A DNA stretch of 64,000 nucleotides from Streptomyces melanogenes (GCF_014649795.1 NZ_BMTS01000006.1:62001-126000); one strand, 5' to 3'; counted from the first letter of the stretch, positions 42,748 through 51,370 are shown. Made by a program: numbers and translations. Notes: a model not told the origin generated them from the letters alone.

Positions 42748-43200
42748 ACCGCCTGATGTCCCCCTGTAGGGCGGGTGCGCGGTAGTTCCGCTCTCTCCGT
42801 GGGAGTAGTAGGGACCGAGAGATTCCCGGGGTGGCGAGGTGGTGAACGAAGCCCCAAATCTGTTTTCTCTAGAGTTTTCTTATACGACCTAGGAAAAGGG
42901 TCTAACCCACCACCTCACCACCCCTCGCTCCGCCGGTGGCGCTGGCCAGCGGAGCGAGGGGCGCCGCGTGGCTGTCATGCAGCGTCTGCGGGGTGCGTGG
43001 TGCGCGGGCAACGCTGGTGAGAGTCGGGCACTCGGACCGCCGGGTGTCCCCCTTGGGGTGGGTGCGCGGTAGTCCCGCTCTCTTGCCCCAGTAGTAGGGA
43101 CCGAAGGTGTTGCGCGGTGCTGAGGGTGTCGGCAGAGACCCTGTTGGCGGGATGGCTGTCCTACCCGGAAGTAGTAGGGCCGGAGAGATTCCCCGGGACG
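42748..43200. repeat. Degenerate direct repeats and remnant of a duplicated HNH 5' region
   Basis: The motif AGTAGTAGGGACCGAGAGA occurs at 42804, with variants at 43090 (…GGGACCGAAGGTGTTGCG) and 43170 (…GGGCCGGAGAGATTCCC). The stretch 43000-43090 resembles 42700-42800 (GTGCGCGGTAGTCCCGCTCT against GTGCGCGGTAGTTCCGCTCT), i.e. the start region of the HNH gene is present twice, the right copy without a usable frame. A fourth motif copy is at 45155 upstream of the integrase. Confidence 0.65.
42831..42921. other. AT-rich core in inverted repeats, unit 1
   Basis: GTGGCGAGGTGGTG (42831-42844) and CACCACCTCACCAC (42908-42921) are inverted arms with one wobble position. Between them lies a T-rich then A-rich island (CTGTTTTCTCTAGAGTTTTC, CTAGGAAAAGG) that stands out in this GC-rich DNA. 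Overlapping on the right, CCCCTCGCTCCGC and GCGGAGCGAGGGG (42921-42961) form a 13-bp hairpin. Confidence 0.6.
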
Positions 43201-43204
43201 GCTC

Positions 43205-43286
43205 GGTGTGACGCTGAGGGGGGCTGTTTCTGTTTTTCTTCTACTTCTCATAGAGAAAAGTGAAAAAGCCCTTCCAGCGTCACACC
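43205..43286. other. AT-rich core in inverted repeats, unit 2
   Basis: GGTGTGACGCTG (43205-43216) and CAGCGTCACACC (43275-43286) are perfect 12-bp arms. The core is again T-rich then A-rich (CTGTTTTTCTTCTACTTC, GAGAAAAGTGAAAAAG). Same design and same size as unit 1 with different arm sequence, and both are preceded by GAGAGATTCCC. No gene fits inside. Confidence 0.6.
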
Positions 43287-43416
43287 GTCACGCTTGCTTG
43301 CCCGCTGGTGGCCCTCGCCGACGGGGAGCGGCGCGGCAAGAGGGGCGCTGTGCGCCTGTCTGCGGGCAGAGGAAAGCCCCAGCGGTCGAGGACTACCGGG
43401 GCTCCCCTATGGTCAG

Positions 43417-45145
43417 TTACGCAGCCGTGGCGAGTGCCTGCGGGGTCAGGTTGCGGTGCGCCTTCGCTCCGGGCGTGGGCGCGTGGTCTGGGTTGTTCTC
43501 GGTGGCGACTTCATCGGCCACGGTCACGTTCTCTTCAATGGCGGGGTCCAGGTCCCCGGTGATGGTGAACTCCACCCGCCGAAGGTCGAGCTTGCGCCAC
43601 CCACCCCGCGTTCCGCGCTTGACCATGAGCCGTGCACCTGCCTCTACGAGCATGGTGCGCCGTGCCATGGTGTCGGCGCTGTTCCAGTCGTCGCCGTAGG
43701 TGCGGCCGGTCGACAGGACTTCTCGGCGGGGCTCGGTCTTCTCCCGTGCTTCCAGCTCTGCCAACCGGGTTTCCAACGCGTCGGCGCGCTTCTGCCAGGC
43801 TGCCATGCCCGCCTTGGACTTGCGGCGGCCCTTCTGCTCGTCGTGCTCCTCCATCTCCGCCACGGTGGCGTCAATCTCCGGCTGAGGGTCATAGCCCGGT
43901 ATCTCCGTGACACGGGTGATCTGCACGGGGCCGACCAGCCGCAGGAACTCGCCGTTGACGTACTGCTCGACCCAGTCAGCACGCACCGTGGACGGTGCGG
44001 GGCAGTTCGCCCCGTACTTGTAGGAAGAGCACTGGTAGTAGCCCTTGTTCAGGTACATCCGGCCCTCGCAGCCGTCGCAGTGGATCACGCGCAGCAGCAG
44101 TGCCCCGGAGTCCTTGCGGACGGGCGAACGCTCGGCGACGGGCTTGGGGGCGAGCAGCGCGCCCACCTGGTCGAACTCCTCGCGGGTGAGGATCCCCTTT
44201 TCGGCAGCCATGACCGGGGCGCCCTGGTCGTCGCGCACGGGGTTGCCCCGGTGCATCTTCCAACCCATGATCGCGGGGGACGTGAGCATCTTGACGATGG
44301 TCTTGTCCCGCCACCGCGCGGGCTTCCGCTTCGGCCTGTTCGTCTCCTCGGGCTCCGCGCCGCCGTTCTTCGTACGGGTCCGGTAGGCGGCCCAGTGCGC
44401 GGACGGGGACAGCACACCGTCAGCGTTCAGCATCCGGGCGATAGTGAGTGGGGCGAGACCGGCCACCAGCGCGGCAATGATTCGCTCAATGACGGTGACC
44501 GCTTCGGGGTCCGGGACGAGCGTCCAGCCCACCCCACCATGTTCGGCGGGCATCGGGGCAGGAAGGTAGCCGTAGGCGGGCTGTCCACCACCACGCCACC
44601 GAAGCGGCATCTTCCGCATGGCTGCCTGTGCACCAGTTACGCGGTCTTTGATGCTCTGTCCCTCGACCTGCGCCGCGAACGCGAACATCATCATCATGAG
44701 TTCGCTCATGGGGTCCATCGGGTTGCGGAAGTCGAAGACAAGCCGACCCGTGCCACCCAGACCCTCGGCGAAAACGATCATCTTGCGGTGCTTGCGGGCC
44801 CACTTCGCAAGCTCATGCATGTCGACCATGGACCGGGATAGCCCGGTCGAAGCGCCAGAAGACAAGGGCGTCGAAGTCGTCGGGGCGCTTCAGCCACGCG
44901 CCGAGCTGCGGACGCTCGAAGGGGCCGACCTTGGACGCGGACACGTCCAGGTCGACCGCTTCGCGCAGTGCGTCACCCTCGCCGAAGTCGATGCCGAGGG
45001 CTGCCGCCGCCTGGTCGTCGGATTCGCGCTGACGCTCGGGGCTGGTGGTCTCATCCGTACGGACCGACAGTCGGATGCACCGCACCCCGCGCAGGGTCTC
45101 GGTAGCTTGAGCCAGGATTCCTACAGGGGTGTATGCCTTATCCAT
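43417..45145 (-). pseudogene. Large serine integrase, disrupted by a frameshift
   Basis: Read in two frames. N-terminal part from ATG 45145: resolvase domain with the nucleophile Ser in RLSVRTDETTSPERQRESDD and DFDALVFWRFDRA. The frame then shifts near 44838-44841 (one extra base in GGGCTATCCCGG) and continues as SRSMVDMHELAKWARKHRKM, EGQSIKDRVTGAQAAMRKMP, the recombinase domain, the zinc ribbon (HCDGCEGRMY and CPAPSTVRADWVEQYV) and a coiled coil. Joined, about 575 residues, normal for phage serine integrases. The lesion removes function unless it is a sequencing error. Confidence 0.85.
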
Positions 45146-45284
45146 GCCCCCTGTGGGGACCGAGGGTGTTGCGCTGCACCCGGCGGTGCCTCGCGCCACT
45201 TCCTCCTCTTCCCGGGCTCTGTGGGAGAACGAAGGGTTCCGCGACTGCTTGACCTGCGACGATGCCGCCATGGGGCCGAATCTC

Positions 45285-45325
45285 CAGAACTGTCAGTCTG
45301 GAACTTCGGGGCTTCCCTAAACCCT
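45285..45325. other. Right attachment junction (attR) of the integrated element
   Basis: Element side 45285-45307: CAGAACTGTCAG then TCTGGAACTTC, the inverted counterpart of 36195-36217. Host side from 45308: GGGGCTTCCCTAAACCCTCC, the other half of a GC-rich repeat module. It lies 140 bp upstream of the integrase start, the usual attP position. See attL at 36181. Confidence 0.65.
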
Positions 45326-45636
45326 CCGGGGGTGGGGGTGGACTGGGGTGGGTGGGCTTCCCCGGAGGCTGCGCCCCCGAACCCCGCCGCGGGGCCTGCG
45401 GCCCCTGCACCCCGCTTCTTTCGTCTGCGGACCGTGCCGGGTTGCTCGCGCAGTTCCCCGCGCCCCTAACTACCTAGGGGCGCGGGGAACTGCGCGACCA
45501 GTGGGGGACGGTCCGCAGACGAGCTCAGAGGGGTCTGGGGGCGCAGCCCCCAGCAGCCCGCCCCGACCCACCACCCGGCCGCCCGCCAGAGGGCTTTCGG
45601 GAAGGGGCGGGGTGGGGAAGACCTCCCGCCGCGCCC
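45308..45636. repeat. Composite GC-rich repeat, right-hand part of interrupted copy
   Basis: Holds GGGGGCGCAGCCCCC-type and GGGGCCGCAGGCCCC-type hairpins, then GCGCAGTTCCCCGCGCCCCT (about 45449-45468) and its inverted copy AGGGGCGCGGGGAACTGCGC around the CTACCTAG loop (45476-45495), then CGAAAGCCC/GGAAGGGGCGGGGTGGGG near 45598-45616. The left end of the element (36181-36194) is the continuation of the first module, so the insertion split this repeat. Confidence 0.75.
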
Positions 45637-45642
45637 TAGGGT
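45637..45642 (+). promoter_or_regulatory. Leaderless -10 of the prepilin peptidase gene
   Basis: TAGGGT ends 7 nt before GTG 45650 and there is no Shine-Dalgarno. The same TAGGGT/7-nt layout precedes 46392, and TAGCAT/8 nt precedes 47207. Confidence 0.5.
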
Positions 45643-45649
45643 GCACCCC

Positions 45650-46348
45650 GTGTACCTCCCCCTACTCGCCGCCGCCTGGGGCGCCCCCCTCGGCTGGCTC
45701 GTGCCGCGCGCCGCGTACCGGCTCGCCGTGGAGGCGGGCGAGCCCCCCCGGGCCGCCTGCCCGGAGGGCCACGCGCTCACACGATGGCTCGGCCCCCCGC
45801 CATGCCGACAGCGCGGCGCGCGCAGATGGGCCGCGGCGACAGCCATCGCCGCCGCCACCCTCGCCACCACCACCGGCCCCCGCCCCGAACTGGCCGTCTG
45901 GCTGCTCCTCCTCCCGCTCGCCGCCCTGCTCGCCGCCGTCGACGCCCGCGTGCACCGGCTGCCGGACTTCCTCACCGTCCCCCTCGCCGCCACCGCCGCC
46001 GCCCTCCTCGGCGCCGCCGCCCTCACCCCGCACCACCAGGGGTCCTGGCGGCACGCGCTGCTCGGCGGACTCGCCCTGGGCGGCGCGTACTTCGTGCTCT
46101 TCCTGATCAACCCCGCCGGCCTCGGCTTCGGCGACGTCAAGCTCGCCGTCGGCCTCGGCGTGGTGCTCGGCTGGTACGGCTGGGGCACCCTCTTCACCGG
46201 CGCCTTCGCGGGGTTCGCGGCCGGCGGCACGTACGGCCTGGGGCTGATCCTCGCGCGCCGCGCCGACCGCCGCGCGGCCATCCCGTTCGGCCCCTTCATG
46301 ATCGGCGGTGCGTACCTCGGCCTGCTCCTCGGCGGCCTCGCCGCGTGA
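45650..46348 (+). CDS. A24-family prepilin peptidase
   Basis: 232 residues from GTG 45650 (GTG 45641 possible). About seven membrane segments. Catalytic aspartates: LLAAVDARVHRLPDFLT and the GxGD motif NPAGLGFGDVKLAVGLG. No N-terminal methylase zinc cysteines, so a TadV/FppA-like short enzyme. It should cut the Flp pilin (31906) and the TadE-like proteins, although the gene lies 11.5 kb beyond the Tad locus, separated by the 9.1-kb element. Confidence 0.92.
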   Translation: MYLPLLAAAWGAPLGWLVPRAAYRLAVEAGEPPRAACPEGHALTRWLGPPPCRQRGARRWAAATAIAAATLATTTGPRPELAVWLLLLPLAALLAAVDARVHRLPDFLTVPLAATAAALLGAAALTPHHQGSWRHALLGGLALGGAYFVLFLINPAGLGFGDVKLAVGLGVVLGWYGWGTLFTGAFAGFAAGGTYGLGLILARRADRRAAIPFGPFMIGGAYLGLLLGGLAA

Positions 46349-46391
46349 ATATGCCGCCCCTGGGCCGTACAAGGCGCGTAGGGTCCGCAAC

Positions 46392-47186
46392 ATGGCGCAA
46401 ACCATCCGTAACCACAACACCCGCACCTTCGAAGACCTGATCGCCGAGGCGGCGGCCGCCCCCGTGGACGGCTGGGACTTCTCCTGGCTGGACGGACGGG
46501 CCACCGAGGAGCGGCCGTCCTGGGGGTACGCCCGTGCCATGGCCGCGCGCTGGGCCCGGGCCACGGCCGCCCTCGACGTGCAGACCGGCGGCGGCGAGGT
46601 CCTGGCGGCCGTCCCGCAGCTGCCGCCGCTCGCGGTCGCGACCGAAGGGTGGCCGCCGAACGTCGCCCGGGCCACCGCCCTGCTGCACCCGCGCGGCGTC
46701 GCGGTGGTGGCCGACGCCGACGAGCCGCCGCTGCCGTTCGGGGACGGCGCCTTCGACCTGGTGACCAGCCGTCACCCCGTCCAGACCTGGTGGCCGGAGA
46801 TCGCCCGGGTGCTCACCCCGGGCGGTACCTACTTCTCCCAACAGGTCGGACCCGCCAGTGTGTTCGAGCTGGTGGAGTACTTCCTGGGTCCGCAGTCCGC
46901 CGACGTCCGGGGCAGGCGCGACCCGGGCAAGGCGCGCGCCGAGGCCGAGGCCGCCGGGCTCCAGGTGGCGGACCTGCGCCAGGAGAAGCTGCGCACCGAG
47001 TTCCACGACATCGGCGCCGTCGTCTACTTCCTGCGCAAGGTGATCTGGATGGTGCCCGGCTTCACGGTCGAGGAGTACGAGGACAAGCTGGCGGCGCTGG
47101 ACGAGCAGATCCGTACCGACGGGCCCTTCGTCGCGCACACGACACGGTTCCTCATCGAGGCGAGGAAGCCCCTGCGCTCCTCCTGA
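46392..47186 (+). CDS. SAM-dependent methyltransferase (class I)
   Basis: 264 residues. VDGWDFSWLDGR and the central part EVLAAVPQLPPLAVATEGWP, ADEPPLPFGDGAFDLVTSRH, WWPEIARVLTPGGTYFSQQV follow the methyltransf_11 order, though motif I is degenerate (VQTGGGEVL). The C-terminal half has FHDIGAVVYFLRKVIWMVPG, typical for a subfamily often annotated as a general methyltransferase. Leaderless start at 46392. Substrate unknown. Confidence 0.85.
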   Translation: MAQTIRNHNTRTFEDLIAEAAAAPVDGWDFSWLDGRATEERPSWGYARAMAARWARATAALDVQTGGGEVLAAVPQLPPLAVATEGWPPNVARATALLHPRGVAVVADADEPPLPFGDGAFDLVTSRHPVQTWWPEIARVLTPGGTYFSQQVGPASVFELVEYFLGPQSADVRGRRDPGKARAEAEAAGLQVADLRQEKLRTEFHDIGAVVYFLRKVIWMVPGFTVEEYEDKLAALDEQIRTDGPFVAHTTRFLIEARKPLRSS

Positions 47187-47206
47187 GCGCCCTAGCATCC
47201 GACCAT

Positions 47207-48727
47207 ATGGAACGGATGCGGACAATCAGCAACGAAGTGTCCTCGCTGCGGCTGCGAGGGGTCGCCGCGATTCCCAGCCGCCGGGGCCCGCGCACGGCGC
47301 CGCCCGCCCTCCTCTGGTGGGGGTGGGCCGCCGCACTCTTCCTGCTCTACGCCGCCGTCGGCGCCCGCCGCCAGGCGCTGATCCGCACCACCGGCTACGA
47401 CCTCGGCATCTTCGAGCAGGCCGTGAAGGCGTACGCCCAACTGCGCGCCCCCGTCGCCCCGTTGCGCGGCGACGGGTTCAACCTCCTCGGCGACCACTTC
47501 CATCCCGTGCTCGTCGTCCTCGCGCCGCTCTACCGGATCGCCCCGTCGCCGTACACCCTGCTCTTCGCCCAGGCCGCCCTGCTCGCCCTGGCCGTCGTGC
47601 CGCTCGCCCGCCGCGCCCGGCAGGCGCTGGGCCGCCGCGCCGCCCATGTCGTCGCCTTCGCGTACGGGCTGAGCTGGGGCATCGCCTCGGCCGTGGCGTT
47701 CGACTTCCACGAGGTGTGCTTCGCCGTCCCGCTCGTCTCGTACGCCCTGGAGGCGCTGGCCCTGCGGCGCTGGCGGGCCGCGGTGGCCTGGGCCGCGCCG
47801 CTGCTCCTGGTCAAGGAGGACCTGGGGCTGACCCTCGCCGCGATCGGCGGGTACATCGCCTGGAAGGGGCGGCGCCGGCTCGGTCTCGCGACCGCCGCCG
47901 CCGGGCTGCTCGGCAGTGCCCTGGAGTTCAAGGTGCTGATGCCGTTCTTCAGCCCGGCCGGCACCTACGCCCACGCCGCCAACCTCGAACCCGCCCACGG
48001 CTCGCTGCTCGCCACCCTCGCCTTCGCCCCGCTCGACGCGGTACGCCCCGAGGTGAAGGCCACCACCCTGGTCCTGGTCTTCGCCCCCGCCGCCCTGATC
48101 GCCCTGCGCTCGCCGCTCGCCTGGCTCGCCGTGCCGACGCTCGGCTGGCGGATGCTCTCCCAGAACGCCTTCCACTGGGGCACCTCGTTCCACTACACGG
48201 CCGTGCTGATGCCCGTCGTGCTGGCCGCCATGACCGACGCCCTGGCCCCCTACCGGCGCCCCGGCGACGCCCTCGCGCGCCGCCACGTACGCGCCTCGCT
48301 CGCCACCACCGCGGCCGTCACCCTGGTGCTGATCCCGTCCTTCCCGCTCGCCCAGCTCGTCCACCGCTCCACCTGGCGCTCCACCGCGCACATCGCCGCC
48401 GCCCGCGACCTGCTGCGCCGCATCCCCGACGGCGCCACCGTCGCCGCTTCCAACCGCCTGGTGCCCCAGCTCACTTCACGTACCGACGTCGTGCTCTTCC
48501 CGACCTACCCGGTCCACTGGCGGCTGTACGACACCGGCGCGCCGGTGCCCCCGCCGACCGCCCAGTGGATCCTCTACGACCGGGTGCCCGCCGAGTCCTG
48601 GCCCTACCCGCCGGGCTACTGGCCGTACCCGAAGGACCGTCAGGAAGCCGAGCTGGTCAAGGCGGAACAGGCCTACGGATACCGGATCGTCGCCCAGCGG
48701 GACGGAATCACCCTGCTCAGACGTTGA
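47207..48727 (+). CDS. DUF2079 membrane protein
   Basis: 506 residues, about ten membrane segments. TTGYDLGIFEQAVKAYAQLR, GDHFHPVLVVLAPLYR and FDFHEVCFAVPLVSYALEAL are DUF2079 landmarks; the Asp-Leu-Gly-Ile-Phe and His pairs resemble the catalytic loop of GT-C glycosyltransferases, to which the family is thought to be related. Start ATG 47207 with TAGCAT 8 nt upstream (leaderless); ATG 47216 in the same frame. Role unknown, perhaps in cell-surface glycan transfer. Confidence 0.88.
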   Translation: MERMRTISNEVSSLRLRGVAAIPSRRGPRTAPPALLWWGWAAALFLLYAAVGARRQALIRTTGYDLGIFEQAVKAYAQLRAPVAPLRGDGFNLLGDHFHPVLVVLAPLYRIAPSPYTLLFAQAALLALAVVPLARRARQALGRRAAHVVAFAYGLSWGIASAVAFDFHEVCFAVPLVSYALEALALRRWRAAVAWAAPLLLVKEDLGLTLAAIGGYIAWKGRRRLGLATAAAGLLGSALEFKVLMPFFSPAGTYAHAANLEPAHGSLLATLAFAPLDAVRPEVKATTLVLVFAPAALIALRSPLAWLAVPTLGWRMLSQNAFHWGTSFHYTAVLMPVVLAAMTDALAPYRRPGDALARRHVRASLATTAAVTLVLIPSFPLAQLVHRSTWRSTAHIAAARDLLRRIPDGATVAASNRLVPQLTSRTDVVLFPTYPVHWRLYDTGAPVPPPTAQWILYDRVPAESWPYPPGYWPYPKDRQEAELVKAEQAYGYRIVAQRDGITLLRR

Positions 48728-48761
48728 GGACGGCGACGGACGTACGAGACGAGGGAGAGCC

Positions 48762-49127
48762 ATGGGCAGGCACACCAAGGGCGGCATCAGCTACAGCTGC
48801 GGCCTGGACGCGGCGGTCGACGTGGTCGGCGGCAAGTGGAAACCGCTGATCCTGTGGGCGCTGCACGACGGCACCTACCGCTTCGGCGAGCTCCGGCGCC
48901 GGGTCGAGGGCGTCACCGAGAAGGTCCTCGTCCAGCAGCTGCGCGAGCTGGAGACGGACGGGATCGTCCACCGCGAGGTCTACGGGGAGGTGCCGCCCCG
49001 GGTGGAGTACTCGCTGACACCGCGCGGCCAGGCGCTCAACACGGCACTCACCCCCTTGGGTGAGTGGGGTGAGGCACACATGGAGTGGATCCTGGAGGTG
49101 AAGGCCGGCTCACGCAGCGTGGCCTGA
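48762..49127 (+). CDS. HxlR-family transcriptional regulator
   Basis: 121 residues. YSCGLDAAVDVVGGKWKPLI, GTYRFGELRRRVEGVTEKVL, LRELETDGIVHREVYGEVPP, VEYSLTPRGQALN: complete HxlR winged HTH with the conserved N-terminal cysteine that senses electrophiles or redox in several members. Starts 34 bp after the DUF2079 gene. Its target is not obvious; the aldo/keto reductase beyond the terminator is a candidate. Confidence 0.92.
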   Translation: MGRHTKGGISYSCGLDAAVDVVGGKWKPLILWALHDGTYRFGELRRRVEGVTEKVLVQQLRELETDGIVHREVYGEVPPRVEYSLTPRGQALNTALTPLGEWGEAHMEWILEVKAGSRSVA

Positions 49128-49302
49128 GCCGGTCCGCACCGCCCTGACCTGCACGGTCAAAGAAGCGTTCCGGCACCGGGTCCCCCTTGTGGGTCAGCCC
49201 TGGGGGGTGCCTTCTCAGTGCCTCCGCGGTTTCGGAGCGTAGTTTCGGCACGCCGTGGCACCCAGGACCACTTACGAAGGGTTATGGTGGAAACCCCCCC
49301 TC

Positions 49303-49342
49303 GGGCCGGTCCGTATCCCCCCCACGGACCGGCCCGTTTTTT
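49303..49342 (+). terminator. Strong intrinsic terminator with T-run
   Basis: GGGCCGGTCCGT (49303-49314) pairs with ACGGACCGGCCC (49324-49335) over 12 bp, followed by GTTTTTTG. A classical terminator is rare in such GC-rich DNA. The interval 49128-49302 otherwise holds no gene that I can support. Confidence 0.85.
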
Positions 49343-49403
49343 GTCGGCACCCTCCGGCGCCGCTTCCTGTGAATCCGCTGTCAGTTGGCGATCACCTGGG
49401 TGA

Positions 49404-50447
49404 TCAGCCGCGCCCGGCCCAGATGTTGGTGCCCGCGGTGTCCACGGCGAAGGTGTCGATCTCCTTCAACTCCTCGGCCGTCAGCGGCGCTCCGGCGAGC
49501 GCCGCCACGTTCTCCTCCAGCTGCTTCACGCTGGACGCGCCGATGAGCGCCGACGTCATCCGCGGGTCGCGCAGCACCCAGGCGATCGCCAGCTGGGCCA
49601 GCGACTGGCCGCGCCGGGCGGCGATGTCGTTCAGCCCGTTGAGCCGCCGGGTCACCTCGTCGCTGAGCAGCTGCGGGTCCAGCGACTTGCCCTGGGTGGC
49701 CCGCGAGCCCTCCGGGATGCCCTTCAGGTACTTGTTGGTGAGCAGCCCCTGCGCCAGCGGCACGAAGGAGATGCAGCCCATCCCGGCGTCCTCGAGCGTG
49801 TCGAGCAGCCCGTCGTCCTCGGTCCAGCGGTTGATCATCGAGTACGACGGCTGGTGGATGAGCGCCGGGACGCCCATCTCCTTGAGGATCCGCGCCGCCT
49901 CGGCGGTCTGCTCGCTGTTGTACGAGGACACGCCCACGTACAGCGCCTTGCCCTGCTGGACGGCGGACGCCAGCGCGCCCATCGTCTCCTCCAGCGGGGT
50001 CTCCGGGTCGAACCGGTGCGAGTAGAAGATGTCGACGTAGTCCAGGCCCATCCGGCTGAGCGAGGCGTCCAGCGAGGACAGCAGGTACTTGCGCGAGCCC
50101 CACTCGCCGTACGGACCCGGGTGCATCAGATACCCGGCCTTGGTGGAAATGATCAGCTCGTCCCGGTACGCCCGGAAGTCCTGGCCGAAGATCTTCCCGA
50201 AGTTGAGCTCGGCGGAGCCGGGCGGCGGGCCGTAGTTGTTGGCCAGATCGAAGTGGGTGACGCCCAGGTCGAAGGCGCGGCGCAGGATCGCGCGCTGCGA
50301 CTCCAGGGAGCGGTCGTCGCCGAAGTTGTGCCACAGGCCCAGGGAAAGCGCGGGCAGTTTGAGGCCGCTGCGGCCGGTCCGTCGGTACTCCATGGAGTCG
50401 TAGCGGTCGTCGGCGGCCAGGTAGTGGAGGGGGAGTGATTCAGTCAC
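49404..50447 (-). CDS. Aldo/keto reductase (L-glyceraldehyde 3-phosphate reductase / YghZ-like)
   Basis: 347 residues from GTG 50447 (AGGGAAA just upstream); ATG 50393 is an alternative. MEYRRTGRSGLKLPALSLGL, THFDLANNYGPPPGSAELNF (Asp, Tyr), IISTKAGYLMHPGPYGEWGS (Lys), YVDIFYSHRFDPETPLEETM (His) give the AKR catalytic tetrad; the long insert after PYG is typical of the YghZ/Kvbeta-like branch. NADPH-binding ALIGASSVKQLEEN near the end. Reduces small aldehydes. Confidence 0.92.
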   Translation of the reverse strand: MTESLPLHYLAADDRYDSMEYRRTGRSGLKLPALSLGLWHNFGDDRSLESQRAILRRAFDLGVTHFDLANNYGPPPGSAELNFGKIFGQDFRAYRDELIISTKAGYLMHPGPYGEWGSRKYLLSSLDASLSRMGLDYVDIFYSHRFDPETPLEETMGALASAVQQGKALYVGVSSYNSEQTAEAARILKEMGVPALIHQPSYSMINRWTEDDGLLDTLEDAGMGCISFVPLAQGLLTNKYLKGIPEGSRATQGKSLDPQLLSDEVTRRLNGLNDIAARRGQSLAQLAIAWVLRDPRMTSALIGASSVKQLEENVAALAGAPLTAEELKEIDTFAVDTAGTNIWAGRG

Positions 50448-50608
50448 GTTTCCCTGCTTATCACGGACTTGTGACAGGCCGAGTTGGGCCGCTGTGACCC
50501 GTCCGCAGTACTGTGCCTTCCTCGGGGGTGCCCCCAGGCCCGTCAGGCACTGGGCGAGGGCCGTGCGATGCCGCGGCGGCCCCCGGAAGCAACGAGAGGG
50601 TGGAATCG

Positions 50609-51370
50609 GTGAACTTGCGCGACCTGGTGTACGGGCTCTACGCACGCCGGGTGGAAGGCCGCCTCGACCACGACCAGGTGCCCAAGCACATCGGCGTCAT
50701 CCTGGACGGGAACCGGCGCTGGGCGAAGGCCTCCGGCGGCAGCCCCGAACAGGGCCACCAGGCCGGCGCGAGCAAGATCCACGAGCTGCTCGGCTGGTGC
50801 GCCGAGACGGACGTCGAGGTCGTGACGCTCTGGATGCTGTCCACGGACAACCTGGACCGGCCCGACAACGAGCTGGTCCCGCTCCTGGGCATCATCGAGG
50901 GCGTGGTGCGCGACCTGGCCTCGGACGGCCGCTGGCGCGTCCACCACGTCGGCAACATGGACCTGCTGCCCGGGCGGACCCAGTCCGTACTCAAGGAGGC
51001 CGAGCAGGCCACCCACGACGTCGGCGGCATACTCGTCAACGTCGCCGTGGGCTACGGCGGCCGCCAGGAGATCGCGGACGCGGTCCGCTCGCTGATCCTC
51101 GACGCCGCCTCCAAGGGGACCAGCTTCGAGGAGCTGGCCGAGATCGTCGACGTCGACCACATCTCGGAGCACCTCTACACCCGCGGCCAGCCCGACCCGG
51201 ACCTGGTGATCCGCACCAGCGGCGAGCAGCGGCTGTCCGGATTCATGCTGTGGCAGTCCGCTCACTCCGAGTACTACTTCTGCGAAGTGTTCTGGCCCGC
51301 CTTCCGCAAGGTGGACTTCCTGCGCGCGCTGCGCGACTACGCGGCGCGCCACCGGCGGTACGGGACCTGA
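50609..51370 (+). CDS. uppS: Isoprenyl (undecaprenyl/polyprenyl) diphosphate synthase
   Basis: 253 residues from GTG 50609 (GAGAGGG 8 nt upstream). Cis-prenyltransferase motifs: HIGVILDGNRRWAKA (catalytic Asp), TLWMLSTDNLDRPDNEL, VAVGYGGRQEIADAV, DLVIRTSGEQRLSGFMLWQS and SEYYFCEVFWPAFRK. Condenses isopentenyl diphosphate into long cis-polyprenyl diphosphate for cell-wall lipid carriers. Probably one of several copies. Stands alone, 240 bp before phoH-like gene. Confidence 0.93.
   Translation: MNLRDLVYGLYARRVEGRLDHDQVPKHIGVILDGNRRWAKASGGSPEQGHQAGASKIHELLGWCAETDVEVVTLWMLSTDNLDRPDNELVPLLGIIEGVVRDLASDGRWRVHHVGNMDLLPGRTQSVLKEAEQATHDVGGILVNVAVGYGGRQEIADAVRSLILDAASKGTSFEELAEIVDVDHISEHLYTRGQPDPDLVIRTSGEQRLSGFMLWQSAHSEYYFCEVFWPAFRKVDFLRALRDYAARHRRYGT

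Larger units (their letters stand above)
36195..45307. mobile_element. 9.1-kb integrated element, phage satellite or reduced prophage
   Basis: Bounded by inverted attP half-sites. Contents: large serine integrase (frameshifted, at the right end), capsid protein, P27-type terminase small subunit, one to two HNH endonucleases, GntR and XRE-TPR regulators, and at least six small genes. No large terminase, portal, protease, tail, lysis or replication initiator seen. G+C and GC3 are lower than in flanking genes in 36.2-43.3 kb. It is inserted in a repeat between the DUF192 gene and the prepilin peptidase gene. Capsid plus TerS without the rest recalls capsid-forming phage satellites; a decayed prophage is the alternative. 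Confidence 0.8.

Noticed and set aside
42748..43200. CRISPR array
   Set aside because: The repeats are degenerate, only three to four in number, with spacers of very different length and no cas genes.
36186..45320. CTTCCC as a direct-repeat attachment core (36190 and 45312)
   Set aside because: Only six bases and off-centre from the symmetric 23-nt arms; the CG between the arms fits better.
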